DNA from: Garcia nutans
Taxonomy: Eukaryota; Streptophyta; Magnoliopsida; Malpighiales; Euphorbiaceae
Direction of reading: 5' to 3'
DNA length: 64,000 bases
Assembly: GCA_947685225.1 (NCBI GenBank)
Contig: CANTUV010000009.1
Span: forward strand, 7,812,001-7,876,000
The number at the start of each line of letters is the position of its first letter. Positions within the stretch are counted from its first letter, which is position 1. Position numbers and translations under genes: made by a program. The notes beneath the pieces are model-generated. The model was not told where the DNA came from. It made no database searches and saw nothing but the letters and a program-made list of their open reading frames with translations. Of this stretch, positions 44,412 to 56,100 are shown one piece after another.

Positions 44412-47400
44412 TCAAAGCTGAAACAATTGCGGATACTGCTCTCGCATGGTATGCTCACTTTCCCAAGTCGCTTCTTCTTTTGCATGATTCTTCCAAAGAA
44501 TCTTCACCAATGGCACTCTCTTGTTCCTTAACTCTTTCACTTCTCGTGCCAAGATAGCAACTGGTTCCTCTTCAAATGTCAAATCTGGGCTCACTTCAAT
44601 AGACTCAAATGGCAACACATGAGATGGATCCGACCTATATCTCCTCAACATAGAAACATGGAATACATTATGAATACGATCCAACTCAGGTGGCAAAGCA
44701 AGTCGATACGCCACTGGCCCAACTCTTTCTAACACTTCATACGGCCCAATGAAACGAGGACTCAATTTTCCTTTCCGACCGAACCTCAAAATTTTCTTCC
44801 AAGGAGACACTTTCAGAAATACCTTATCTCCAACATCTAACTCTATATCTCTCCTTTTTAGATCTGCATAAGACTTCTGTCGGTCTGAAGCTGCTTTTAA
44901 CCTGCCTCGAATCAACTTTACTTTATCTTCAGTTTCTTGAATCAAATCAGGACCAACCAACTTATTATCTCCAAGCTCATTCCAACAAAGAGGTGTCCTA
45001 CACCGTCTGCCATACAATGCTTCAAACGGTGCCATACCAATGCTGGATTGGTGACTGTTGTTGTAAGCAAACTCCACAAGAGGTAAAAACCTATCCCAAC
45101 TTCCAGAGAAATCGATGACACAGCTTCTCAACATGTCCTCAATAATCTGTATCACCCTCTCTGACTGTCCATCCGTCTGTGGATGAAAAGCAGTGCTGAA
45201 GTGCAGTCGAGAACCTAAAGCACTATGCAAACTCTTCCAAAATCTGGAAGTAAACCTGGGATCTCGATCAGACACTAAAGAAGTTGGAACACCATGCAGT
45301 TTCACAATCTCATGGATATACAGCTCAGCCAATCTCTCCAAAGAGTAATCCATTCGAACCGGAAGGAAATGAGCTGTCTTAGTCAATCTATCCACAATCA
45401 CCCATATAGCATCATGCTTCTTTTGTGTCAATGGCAAACCAGACACAAAATCCATTGTCACTCTTTCCCACTTCCATTCTGGCACTGACAATGGTTGAAG
45501 CAACCCGGTTGGAACTTGATGCTCTGCTTTAACCTTCTGACAAGTGAGACATTTCGATACAAACTCAGCAATGTCTCTCTTCAAACCAATCCACCAATAA
45601 TGCTGTCTCAAATCATGATACATCTTCGTATTACCCGGATGCATAGCAAACATTGACTGATGAGCTTCTTCTAAAATGACTCTTTTCAAATCAGCATCAT
45701 CGGGTACACACAATCGGTTCTTAAACCAGAGACTCCCATCATCTTTCACAACAAAATCTCTAGTCTTCCCATTCTTGCAATCTGAAAAAATCTTCTGAAT
45801 CTTCTTATCGGCCAACTGAGCTTCTTTGATCTGATCTAACAAAATCGGCTTTAATTGCAACTGTGCCAATAATGCACCATCAACACAAGGTACAAAACTG
45901 GCATGCAATGCTCTCAACTCAACAAGCAACGAGAGCGAGTAAACAGTTAAACCAGCTAAAGACTTCCGACTCAAGGCATCAGCAACAACATTTGCTTTAC
46001 CTGGATGATAGTCAATCAAGCAGTCGTAGTCTTTAATCAATTCTAACCATCTCCTCTGACGAAGATTGAGTTCTTTTTGGACACCCAAATACTTCAAACT
46101 CTTGTGATCAGTGTAGATGAAACATTTCTCCCCAAACAGATAGTGGCGCCAAATCTTTAATGCAAACACAATGGCAGCCAATTCTAAATCATGGGTCGGA
46201 TAGTTAAGCTCATGCGGTTTCAACTGTCGAGATGCATAAGCTATAACTTTCCCTTCCTGCATCAATACACACCCCAAACATCTATGTGAAGCATCACTGT
46301 AGATCACATATGGTTTGCCTTCAACAGGTAAAGTAAGAACAGGCGCTTGAGTCAACAACTCTCTCAACTGCTCAAAACTAGCCTGACACTGATCTGTCCA
46401 CACAAATCTCACTCCCTTTCGAAGTAATCTGGTGAGTGGAGTAGCTATCAAAGAAAACCCTTTCACAAACCGTCGGTAATAGCCTGCCAAACCCAGAAAA
46501 CTTCTAATCTCTGTCACAGACTTGGGTGGACTCCAATTTAAAATGGCTTCAACTTTGCTCGGATCAACTCTGATGCCTTCTGCAGAAACAATATGTCCGA
46601 GAAAAGCAACTTGATCCAACCAGAACTCACACTTCGACAATTTGGCAAATAACTGATTCTCTCTCAAAATCTGCAACACAATCCGCAGATGCATATCATG
46701 CTCCTCTTCATTTCGCGAATACACCAGTATATCATCAATGAAGACCACTACAAACTGATCCAAATAGGGCCTAAACACCCTATTCATCAAATCCATAAAA
46801 GCTGCAGGTGCATTCGTTAGACCAAAAGGCATAACTAAAAACTCATAATGCCCATACCTGGTCCGAAAAGCAGTCTTAGGAACATCTTCACTTCTTACCC
46901 TCAGCTGATGGTACCCAGATCTCAAATCAATTTTGGAGAACACTGACGCTCCCTTCAACTGATCAAAGAGATCATCGATTCTAGGCAAAGGATATTTATT
47001 TTTAATAGTCACCTTGTTCAATTGCCTATAATCGATACACAACCTCATAGTACCATCTTTCTTCTTCACAAATAGCACAGGAGCTCCCCAAGGAGAAACA
47101 CTGGGGCGAATGAATCCTTTGTCCAACAACTCCTGTAATTGCACTTTCAACTCCCTCAATTCTGCTGGTGCCATTCTATAAGGAGTAATAGAGATAGGAG
47201 TGGTACCAGGCAACAATTCAATACCGAACTCCACCTCTCTCTCAGGAGGCAACCCTGGCAACTCCTCTGGAAACACATCCGGGAACTCAGCAACTGTGGC
47301 AATGCTATCAATAGGGGAACCCTTCACTCTAGTATCCACCACATGAGCAAGATAGGCTTCACACCCCTTTCTAATCAACCTCCTGGCTGCAACAGCTGAA

Positions 47401-49061
47401 ACAAATAAGGAGGCTAGCTGTTCCTGCTCATTAGATACTATCACCTCTCTACCATCACCCGTTCTCAAAGAAACAATTTTCTTTTTACAATCCACCACAG
47501 CTTCATGTCGAGATAGCCAATCCATACCTAAGATCACGTCATATTCCTTAAATGGCATCTCAATCAAATCCCCAAGGAACTCCTCACCCTGCACCACTAC
47601 TGCACTATCTCTATGCACCTTACTCACAACCACACTATGCCCTAACGGATTTGTTACCAACACATCAAATCCTAGGGACTCAGCATGCAAATCAGATACA
47701 GGCAAAACAAATGCACTAATATATGAATGTGTGGAACCCGGATCAATCAAAGCAAGTACTGGAGTATTAAATAAAGAAAAAGTACCAGCTATGACTGCCG
47801 ATGTATCTGGCTGTCTCTGCATAACATACATCCTCTGGGAAGATCCAACCTCCTCTGGTCTACCCTCCCTGGATGTAGCACCTCCTCTAGAACTGAATCC
47901 TGGTCTACCTCCCCGGCTGGCACCTCTGCCTCCTCTGCCTCCCCTCACACTAGCTCGAGAAGCAGCAGAATCAACTGGCATCTGCTCCTGCCTCTCAGGA
48001 CAGTCTCTCACAAAGTGGTCAGGTGATCCACACCTGAAGCATACCCCTGATCTACTATGCCTCCAACAAACGCCCCCATGTCTTCCACCACACTGGTTAC
48101 ACACAGGTAAGGTGGATCTCTGAACTCCAGGAGTAGGAGCACTCGCTACTGAAGCTGCAGGTCTAAATCTCTGCCTCTGGAACTGCACTGACCTACCCAC
48201 TGGTCTCTGGCTCCTACTACTCCGAGGAACAAAACTTCCTCTACCCCTCTTCGCAGAAGAAGACCCTGCCTCGAACTGGGGCCTTCTAACCCTAACCTCT
48301 TCCTCTGAAGCAGCTGCAATAACTTGAGCTCGCTCTACACTTCGAGCTGCTGCCACAAGCTGTGAGAAATCCTGATATCTGGATCCAGCCACTAAGCACA
48401 TGATCGAGGGCCTCAATCCCTCCTCAAATCGCCGACATCTATCAATCTCATCAGTAATGATACCCCCAGCATACTGACTCAGTCGAATAAACTCAACTTC
48501 ATACTCAGTTACGGTCCGATGATCTTGCTTCAAATCTAGAAACTCTCTTTTCTTCCCATCTTTATACTCCCTAGGAGTATACTTCAACTCAAATTCTCTC
48601 AGAAAATCCGCATAAGACAAGGTTGGTGGATCATCCATAGAATGGGGCACTGTCTTCCACCAGTCGTAGGCATCCTTCTGTAGCAAAGATCTTGCATAGT
48701 CAAACTTCTCCTCTGAAGTGGCTTGCAACTGCACAAATACCCTCTGAACTCTATCAAGCCACTGTTCTGCTACAGCCGGATCAACTGTACCAAAGAAATC
48801 CTCTGCTCCATATTTCCTTAGCTTATCATAGTGCCTTACTGGTACTGAAGGCTGAGGGGGTGGTGGCGGTGGCTGTGGTTGCACAGGTGCTTGTCTCATA
48901 GCTTCCAACATAGGCCTAAACCAGGCTGGCGGAACCTCCTCCCCAGCTGGTCTACCCGACACCGAAGCAGGTGCCTCCTCAACACTATCAACCCTAGCTC
49001 CCTCAGCAGGAGCAATACTCTCGGCACTACCCTCAACAGATTGTCGCGAATGAGATGCCAT
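44412..49061 (-). CDS. gag-pol: Intact gag-pol polyprotein with chromodomain, 1549 residues
   Basis: One uninterrupted frame carries all functions needed for retrotransposition. Domains in order: Pro-rich stretch (60-75), gag domain (about 90-250), zinc knuckle Cys-x2-Cys-x4-His-x4-Cys (341-354), and protease with Asp-Pro-Gly-Ser (440-443; Pro replaces the usual Thr or Ser). RT (about 640-830) has Phe-Ile-Asp-Asp at 774-777. RNase H has Asp923, Glu960, Asp985 and Asp1028. Integrase has zinc ligands His1134, His1141, Cys1171, Cys1174 and catalytic Asp1204, Asp1265, Glu1301 with the standard 35-residue spacing. A chromodomain lies at about 1496-1546 and is thought to guide integration to heterochromatin. 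The start ATG lies 150 bases after the primer site; the stop is 48 bases from the 3' LTR. Length is normal for the clade. Confidence 0.97.
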   Translation of the reverse strand: MASHSRQSVEGSAESIAPAEGARVDSVEEAPASVSGRPAGEEVPPAWFRPMLEAMRQAPVQPQPPPPPPQPSVPVRHYDKLRKYGAEDFFGTVDPAVAEQWLDRVQRVFVQLQATSEEKFDYARSLLQKDAYDWWKTVPHSMDDPPTLSYADFLREFELKYTPREYKDGKKREFLDLKQDHRTVTEYEVEFIRLSQYAGGIITDEIDRCRRFEEGLRPSIMCLVAGSRYQDFSQLVAAARSVERAQVIAAASEEEVRVRRPQFEAGSSSAKRGRGSFVPRSSRSQRPVGRSVQFQRQRFRPAASVASAPTPGVQRSTLPVCNQCGGRHGGVCWRHSRSGVCFRCGSPDHFVRDCPERQEQMPVDSAASRASVRGGRGGRGASRGGRPGFSSRGGATSREGRPEEVGSSQRMYVMQRQPDTSAVIAGTFSLFNTPVLALIDPGSTHSYISAFVLPVSDLHAESLGFDVLVTNPLGHSVVVSKVHRDSAVVVQGEEFLGDLIEMPFKEYDVILGMDWLSRHEAVVDCKKKIVSLRTGDGREVIVSNEQEQLASLFVSAVAARRLIRKGCEAYLAHVVDTRVKGSPIDSIATVAEFPDVFPEELPGLPPEREVEFGIELLPGTTPISITPYRMAPAELRELKVQLQELLDKGFIRPSVSPWGAPVLFVKKKDGTMRLCIDYRQLNKVTIKNKYPLPRIDDLFDQLKGASVFSKIDLRSGYHQLRVRSEDVPKTAFRTRYGHYEFLVMPFGLTNAPAAFMDLMNRVFRPYLDQFVVVFIDDILVYSRNEEEHDMHLRIVLQILRENQLFAKLSKCEFWLDQVAFLGHIVSAEGIRVDPSKVEAILNWSPPKSVTEIRSFLGLAGYYRRFVKGFSLIATPLTRLLRKGVRFVWTDQCQASFEQLRELLTQAPVLTLPVEGKPYVIYSDASHRCLGCVLMQEGKVIAYASRQLKPHELNYPTHDLELAAIVFALKIWRHYLFGEKCFIYTDHKSLKYLGVQKELNLRQRRWLELIKDYDCLIDYHPGKANVVADALSRKSLAGLTVYSLSLLVELRALHASFVPCVDGALLAQLQLKPILLDQIKEAQLADKKIQKIFSDCKNGKTRDFVVKDDGSLWFKNRLCVPDDADLKRVILEEAHQSMFAMHPGNTKMYHDLRQHYWWIGLKRDIAEFVSKCLTCQKVKAEHQVPTGLLQPLSVPEWKWERVTMDFVSGLPLTQKKHDAIWVIVDRLTKTAHFLPVRMDYSLERLAELYIHEIVKLHGVPTSLVSDRDPRFTSRFWKSLHSALGSRLHFSTAFHPQTDGQSERVIQIIEDMLRSCVIDFSGSWDRFLPLVEFAYNNSHQSSIGMAPFEALYGRRCRTPLCWNELGDNKLVGPDLIQETEDKVKLIRGRLKAASDRQKSYADLKRRDIELDVGDKVFLKVSPWKKILRFGRKGKLSPRFIGPYEVLERVGPVAYRLALPPELDRIHNVFHVSMLRRYRSDPSHVLPFESIEVSPDLTFEEEPVAILAREVKELRNKRVPLVKILWKNHAKEEATWESEHTMREQYPQLFQL

Positions 49062-49210
49062 CTCTACCTATATCTGCAAACACAGCAGAATATTCCTCAT
49101 TAAAGATCAAAGACTGCCATACCAAAACATGTATTTTACTCAAAAACCCACTTTAAAAATCAAAATATTCTTTTTCTTACAATTGATCTAGGTTGAGAAT
49201 CTCAAACCTA

Positions 49211-49223
49211 GGCTCTGATACCA
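49211..49223 (-). promoter_or_regulatory. tRNA-Met primer binding site of the Tekay element
   Basis: The minus strand reads TGGTATCAGAGCC, complementary to the 3' end of plant initiator tRNA-Met, five bases from the 5' LTR. Confidence 0.92.
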
Positions 49224-49228
49224 AAAAT

Positions 49229-51883
49229 TGTAACACCCCTTCCCGACCTACGTGTGTAAGCTGAGTAGAGGCGCCACCCTATCCTAATGTTGCTACCACT
49301 TTTACTTAGTCAAATTTTTGTTCCGATTTTTATAGAAATTTTGCCATAGTTTTGCCTAAAAATTCAATCCCAAGTGTCGACAAAACTGGTTTTTTTCTAA
49401 TTTTTGAAAACATTTTTACACAAACCAATGCAAACAAAATCATTCTCAGTACACTTCCAATAAATCCCCCTTATAACCTCAACTACAACCTGCAAAAAGG
49501 ATTTACACTTCTAGTACAAAATAAAGTAAAGGTTTATTATGAAATACAGCAGATAAAATCTTTGTTCACTATGCAACGGAAAGTAACAATATTTACAAAT
49601 TCATATACATCAAAACTCAAGTTTTACAACACATAAAATTTATACATGTTTGGCAGTCAGTCTTCGATCTTAAAGCCCACTATTCACTCTTCAAAATCTA
49701 GGCTCGACTCGGCCTAGAGGAACTCTCTGGTTCTTCCTTGTCACCTGCGCGAAGAATCACATTCGCGCTAAGCCAACGGCTTAGTAAGATAAAACATGCT
49801 AATGGTATGCTTTAATGTAATGCAATGCCACATATGTTATTGATAAGATCAATATCATAAATATAAAGTTAACCACATAATTATGCATTTCACAAATCAT
49901 AGTCATATGAGCATACCACATTTCAACATCTTTCCACATTCAACATTAATCAATCATACTCAATAACCAACATCTCATTTCATTAACTCATAACATTATT
50001 TAGGACATTCATATAACCCTGACACCTATGGGCCCAACAAGTATTTAATATGATATTCAGAGTTCAGAGTTACTGCTTTGGTTCATAGTCACAATAATCA
50101 CGCCCGTAGGCAATGTATATACATGTATCTCTATCCATGGATAGTGTAACAGACCCAGTCTCTTGGATCATCAACTCAACACATATGAGGAGATCCTCAA
50201 CCCGGCAAGACTGTTACAAATCATATATCTCATAGTGTAACAGACCCAGTCTCTTGGATCATCAACTCAACACATATGAGGAGATCCTCAACCCGGCAAG
50301 ACTGTTACCTTTTATCATTTCTTAGGCATGCCACCCAAATCCAGAACTCTGAAACTGAATAACATATTAAACAAACAATTCATTTATTATATAGTTACCA
50401 TTTCCATTCTCAAATTCTCATCACATTTAGGCAAACATGCCTTCTTTCTTTCAATATCATCATCATAGCCAATCACAATGGCATTGCCTCATATCATGTC
50501 TTATTTGAATTATCATTTCAATTTCAATGTATATTATTCATGAAACACATAACCATTCACAATGCATAACATAACATTGTTCAATCTCAACAATGCAATT
50601 AGGGCAAAGAACAATTGATATGATTCATATGAATAGTACATTCTGGTTTTAAACTCCATTTTATCCTTATTTTGAAAAATTGTATAAAATAATCTACTTG
50701 ACTAAAAATTCTAAAATTTTTACAGAATTTAGTTTTGTATCTAAAAATCATTCCTTTAAAATTTCAGATCAAACTGAACACAAAATCTTGGTCAAATAGT
50801 TCACCTAACCAGACTGCCCCAATTGCCCTGCATCCTGGCAGCAGTTCTGAACTTTGTGAATTCCATAAATCAAATTCAATCAACGTGGTTCCAAATTATT
50901 TTTCTCAAATACTAGACTCACTAAGCAACAACATATCCAAAATTCGATTGGATATGATTTTTCTACATTTTATTAAAAATCCCGAAGTATAGCTGTCTCA
51001 GTTAAGGTACCTGCTGGAACAGGTCTAATAAAAATAATCTTTCTAAACTCATAACCATTCCAAAATCGAATCAACATATTTTTCAGTCATTCTACACTCA
51101 TAGAGGCACAACATATCAAAAATTCACTTCAAGAACATTTTTCTATAATTAATTAAAAATCATACAAATCACAGCCTTTACTAATTGTAAAACAGAAACA
51201 ATTTCACTAAACACAACTCTTACTCAACACAATCACTTCCAACACCTTCACCAACTCAACTTCTCATCATCAAACCAACAAACCCTAATTCCTTTCTCAC
51301 ACCACTTCAAAAGAATTGAAGAAATTAAAGAAAAGATCTTACCTCAAATGAAGAAATCCACAAATCTTTAACCAAAACCCTTGCTTCCTTCTTCAAAATG
51401 CTTCAAACCTCAAGATCACCTCTCTTTCTCTCTTTGTCTATGGAGAATCCGGCCACTTCAAGAAAGAAAGAAGAAAATGCACAAGTCAAACACCTTTTCT
51501 TCTTTCAATCTCCACCATGCATCTTACAAGGAAAATTACCAAAACACCCTTAACCATATAACTAACTCTTTGTCTCATATAAGCCCTTTATAGTAATTTC
51601 ATTAACAACCAAAAATATCTTCTTCCACTTAACCATCACCTTGACTCTTCATTTGACCAATGTATATGTTAATTATATCATCATATAAACAACATATACA
51701 TTTGTCTCTAAACCCTAAATTTCTTCTCCAAAACACATATACATATACATTCTCTTCCCATTTCTTTTCTCTTACAATTTAACACATATATGCACAAACA
51801 TTCACTTCCCAATATATATATATCAACAACCACAATAACAACAACATACTCAAAACTTCTAGGGCATAAATGAGGATATTACA
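49229..51883 (-). mobile_element. Tekay 5' LTR (right), 2655 bp
   Basis: The same sequence as the left LTR at a constant offset of 7519. In the element's orientation it holds the promoter. I did not find a single obvious TATA box that I would call with confidence. Confidence 0.95.
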
Positions 51884-53050
51884 CCCTAGGCATGGGTATT
51901 TAGCTCAACATCATCAATTTAAAATAACCATTCAACTCAATATAAATCAAATACAAATTGTTCATTGCAATATCAATTCTCTTAATACAACAACAACAAT
52001 AAGAAATGAATTAAAAGAGAGAATAGAAAAACCCCTTGTGAAGATGCCAAGAGTAGGATTACTAATCTTCCTCTTAGCTCCACTTGATGTATGATGAAGA
52101 ACTCAAGCCCTCTTCAATGGTTGATTCCCCTTTGCAATGTGGAATGGAGCTTTCTCAAGTCACCAACCCTTCAATTGATTGTGCCTTTGGAAGATGGAAT
52201 GGATCTTTCTCAAGTCACCAATCCTTTCAATGAAGCTTCTTCAACCTTCAAGAGCTTGTTAACCCAACTTATCCCAAAGAACCTCAAAGATCTTATCAGT
52301 GGAAGATGGAGAAGGTGGAGAGGATGAAAATAAAGATGAAGATGAAGGGACAAGGGAGAGTGTCCCTCTCTCCCTAAAAAATGTATATATCCAAATTGTT
52401 CCAAGAACCACCTCCAATTTCCCACTTCTTCTCTTTTTTAATTCATTCAAAACTCAACCCATGCCTTCCAACTCACACCACTCTCTCTTGTTCCCCACAT
52501 TCTCTTTGTTTAATATTACTTTTGGCAAAAATAATACCCTTGTTCCCCACTTTGTCCACACCTCGTGCAAGAGAATTCAACATTTAATAGGTGACATGGC
52601 CAAGCCATGAGTGGCTTGGCCATGTCTCTCATCTTTCTTTGGGACACGGCCAAGACAATGAGACATGGCCAAGCTTTAAGTGACATGGCCATGTCGATCA
52701 GACATGGCCATGTCTGTGAGTGTGTCAAGTACTGCCTCTATTTTTTTTCTTTCTTGGTTTCTTTTCCTTGGGTGAGACACGACCAGTGGCTTGGCCATGT
52801 CTCTTGGGTGTGTCAGCTACTGTCTTGGAATTCTTTAGAGGGACATGGCCAAGCTTGCTTGGGCTTGGTCATGTCTTGCTTGATTCATGCTCTTTCTTCA
52901 TTTTCCTGATTGTTTTGATCATCCAAGGGAGTTTTTGCACTTAAACCTAAAACAAACACTTTAAACAAAATTAAAACAAAAATCAATCAAAACATCAACT
53001 AAAAACACATAAAAATCATACTGAAAACTAGTACATATATGATCTAAACA
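51884..53050 (-). mobile_element. Athila-like left LTR, copy B, second part
   Basis: It resumes the LTR after the Tekay insertion (the first five bases are the duplicated target) and ends GATCTAAACA. The GACATGGCC palindromic array is at about 52595-52880. It is very similar to 19977-21153. Confidence 0.88.
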
Positions 53051-54334
53051 AATACCCCACACTTAATTCCTTGCTTGTCCCCAAGCAAGGCTAAAATCAA
53101 AACACACTAACAAGATAAATTTTGTTAAGTTCAAGAGTTATAAAGATGCATCAAGACTTCCCTATCCCTAAATCGGCAATCAATATCGAATCAAACAAAA
53201 CCGACACCCATGCAATTAAGTGGTTTTCCATGCATAACCTATGTTGTCGCTCCCTCACCAACTCTTACAAGTTTTTTTATCATGGTGGTGTTTACACTCA
53301 TAACAATCAATGAAAGATTATTACCATAGGCTTGCTTATCAATCAAATCTCCACCACAAAATTACAATCAAGCATCAATCAAAATGTCTTTATTGGGTTG
53401 TAATGGGGCTAAGGTAAAGGCATGATATTTAGGAAATGTGAGCTTGATCATTAAGTTCAAGAGCACTTTAAGAATGAATTACCCAATCATATACATAACC
53501 CAACAATCCCAAACACCTTCCTCTCATCTACCCCTTGACATTAAAGAGCTTTTCAAGGGAACTCACTTATTAAATATTGCAATGATATTTCAACTTATTC
53601 CAACCCTTCGAATAAGAACAACAATTATTCTTATTATATATATATATATTATTTTTTTATTATTTTGCTTTGCAATCTTAAACCTACTAAACTAACCCCA
53701 CACTTAATTCAACACAACACTCGGTCATAAACGCTCTTAAAATGCTCTTGACCTAATGAAAGGATAAGAGTTAAACAACAAGATTCAAGCTAATGGTGTT
53801 GTGAAAAAGAAAGAAAAGGAAAAATAAAATAAGCTCAAAATTGGCTAACTAAGGTTAAAAATAGGGTTGGTCTTTTTAAGCCAAAGTGGGTTCACCTAAT
53901 TGCCTTAATAATCTTGATGCCTAATTGAAATTTTTATGTAATCTTAAAATGCATGTCAAAGCAAGTTCTAGCAATTCATCAATCAAAGATGTTCACCCAT
54001 AACAATAATGATAAGTTGATGGCTCAATTCCTCACTAGGTTAATGGCAATGCAAGGAAAAACTAACAAAATTGACAATAAGCACCAATTCTACTCAATTC
54101 TCAATTTCATGCTTCAAAAATTCAAAGGTCATCTATCAACAATTTTATAACAATTGAACTTTCTAAAATTCATTTATTCAAAGAAAAACATTAAAAACAT
54201 TAACTAAACTTAAACAAAAATAACTTAAAAGTAAAAACACAAAGCAAAAGTAAAAACACAAAATACATAATGCACCCCACACTTAAAGATTCACATTGTC
54301 CTCAATGTGAGCATGCATAAACTAAAAGGAGAGT

Positions 54335-55957
54335 TTAGATGATACCTGATTTTCGTCGTTCCCATGTACCATGTGTAGGGCTCCTTCCTCCCATAATGCA
54401 ATTGGAGCCCATGTGTGAGAGGATGAACAACATGCAACTTTGAAATGTGTCCAATGTATTGAAAAACCTAGGTAGCATCCTTGGAAGAGAAATTATCCAA
54501 AAAGAACATGTGAGGGTTGTCTTAGCTTGATTCTCTAACGCTATAGGGACGTGGTAAGAACCTTTTTCAGTTTGCAACATGGTTATATATGGTTTTTGCT
54601 CATTCTTACCACTAAGAGTGGGAGATATGATAATTTGTGGCATACTGTACTCCCCAACCAAAACATCTTTCAAAATTCTTGGGGTCTTTTTAAGTTCAAC
54701 CAAGTTTGGTTGAACCACTTCTTCATCCTCTTTAGCAATTTTTGACCCTTCCCCTCAACAATCTCATTATTTAACAGTAAATTGCTCTCCTCAATTTCTA
54801 TATTGGAAAAATTAGGCTCTACTTCTAAGGTCATGGCCACCTCAAGCTTATCTTTGCTATCTTCACTATAGGGCATGTCATAAAGTTTAGAAAGTTGCAT
54901 ACCTTGTTTCTCTTCATTCAGCCTGCTTGGGAATGGGATTGGTGGCATACAAGGATTTGGAGGTTCATGCAATTTTGTTGAAGTTAACGCTTCCAAATTC
55001 TCCTCCTCCTTTGATTGAATTAACTCCTCTATGTATGGTTGTATTTCCTCACCATCTTTTTCTTGATTAGTTCCTACATCAAAGGAATCACAAAAACTGT
55101 TATATATCACCTGTTCACTCCTCAAATTTGTGATTACCTTGACTTACTCCATTTGGCTAGGAAATTCCTCTTCTTAGTTTGCTTGGAGTTGATGTGCCAG
55201 TTGCCCAACTTGAGCTTCCACCCTCTTCAATGATTCTTCTAAAGAATCAAGCCTCTCATTGCTCCCTTCCTGATTTTGTGTGCTAATTTGAAGGTAAGCA
55301 TTCAAATCATCTTCCACTGTGGATTTCTTGCATTGATCCTGATTTTGTGCACTAATTTGAATGAAGGCATTCAAACTATCTTCCAAAGTGGGTTCCTTTA
55401 AGTCGATCTTGATTTTGTGTGCTAGTTTGAATGAAGGCATTCAAACTATCCTCCAATGTGGGTTTCTTAAGGTGATCTTGATTTTGTGCGCTAGTTTGAA
55501 TGAAGGCATTCAAACTATCCTCCAATGTGGGTTTCTTAAGGTGATCTTGATTTGAATATTGTTCTTGAGAGTAAGGATTTCTTTGGTAAGAATGAAAAAA
55601 ATTTTGAGGTGGAATTTGCTGTTGATTTTCCCAAGAAAAATTTGGGTGGCTTCCCCAGCTTGAATTATAAGGTCTGGGATATGGGTCATTTCTACCCATT
55701 TGCTGGAAACTTTCATAGGCATATTCTTCCTCTTGCCTCTCTTGGTATTGTCCATAACCAAATGAACACATGTTTGCGCTATGTCCTACAATGCCACATG
55801 CAGAACATACTTCACGAGTAGGCATAGGTGTTCTTCCTCTTGCATTTAGCATCTTAAGTTGGTTCGTTAATTCTGCTAATTTCCATGCCATTTTAGAGTC
55901 AGGGTTATCATCATAAACCCATACGTACCTTGAAAACTGCATATTTACAAAAGGCAC
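54335..55957 (-). pseudogene. Athila-type gag remnant, copy B, broken
   Basis: The same protein as 22444-23931 but split into four frames (55957-55376, 55440-55174, 55125-54670, 54718-54335) by frameshifts and a stop near 55150-55175. It keeps the zinc knuckle (with Cys-Gly-Ile at the second Cys, the more usual form) and the region upstream of it, which in copy A is interrupted by a TAA. Copies A and B thus carry different lesions, acquired after they separated. Confidence 0.75.
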
Positions 55958-56076
55958 TTAGCAACTTAAAGAAAAAAACAAACAATTAAATTAAAAGAAA
56001 AACAAACAAACAATTAAAAGAAAAACAAATAAACAATTAAATAAAAAAAATCAAACTATCACTGCTTAAACAGCCT

Positions 56077-56094
56077 TCCCCGGCAGCGGTGCCA
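56077..56094 (-). promoter_or_regulatory. tRNA primer binding site, Athila-like copy B
   Basis: The minus strand reads TGGCACCGCTGCCGGGGA, close to the tRNA-Asp site typical of Athila elements, six bases from the LTR. Confidence 0.8.
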
Positions 56095-56100
56095 AAAACT

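Larger units (their letters stand above)
41710..51883 (-). mobile_element. Complete Tekay/Del-type chromovirus (Ty3/Gypsy), 10.17 kb
   Basis: A full element on the minus strand: left LTR 41710-44364, polypurine tract, single gag-pol gene 44412-49061, primer site, right LTR 49229-51883. The target duplication is CCCTA at 41705-41709 and 51884-51888. Both LTRs are 2655 bp, offset everywhere by exactly 7519, and I found no difference in the stretches compared. With an open gag-pol, this looks like a very recent insertion, perhaps still competent to move. It split an Athila-like LTR. Long LTRs, a tRNA-Met primer site and a C-terminal chromodomain fit the Tekay/Del clade. Confidence 0.97.
53051..56100 (-). 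mobile_element. Athila-like internal region, copy B
   Basis: Polypurine tract and hairpin (53051-53090), about 1.2 kb of non-coding AT-rich sequence, then the decayed gag (54335-55957) and primer site. The order matches copy A base for base apart from small differences. Confidence 0.88.

Noticed and set aside
45294..49103. Plus-strand frames opposite the Tekay gag-pol (for example 47731-48123)
   Set aside because: Shadows of the intact minus-strand gene, with no domain of their own.
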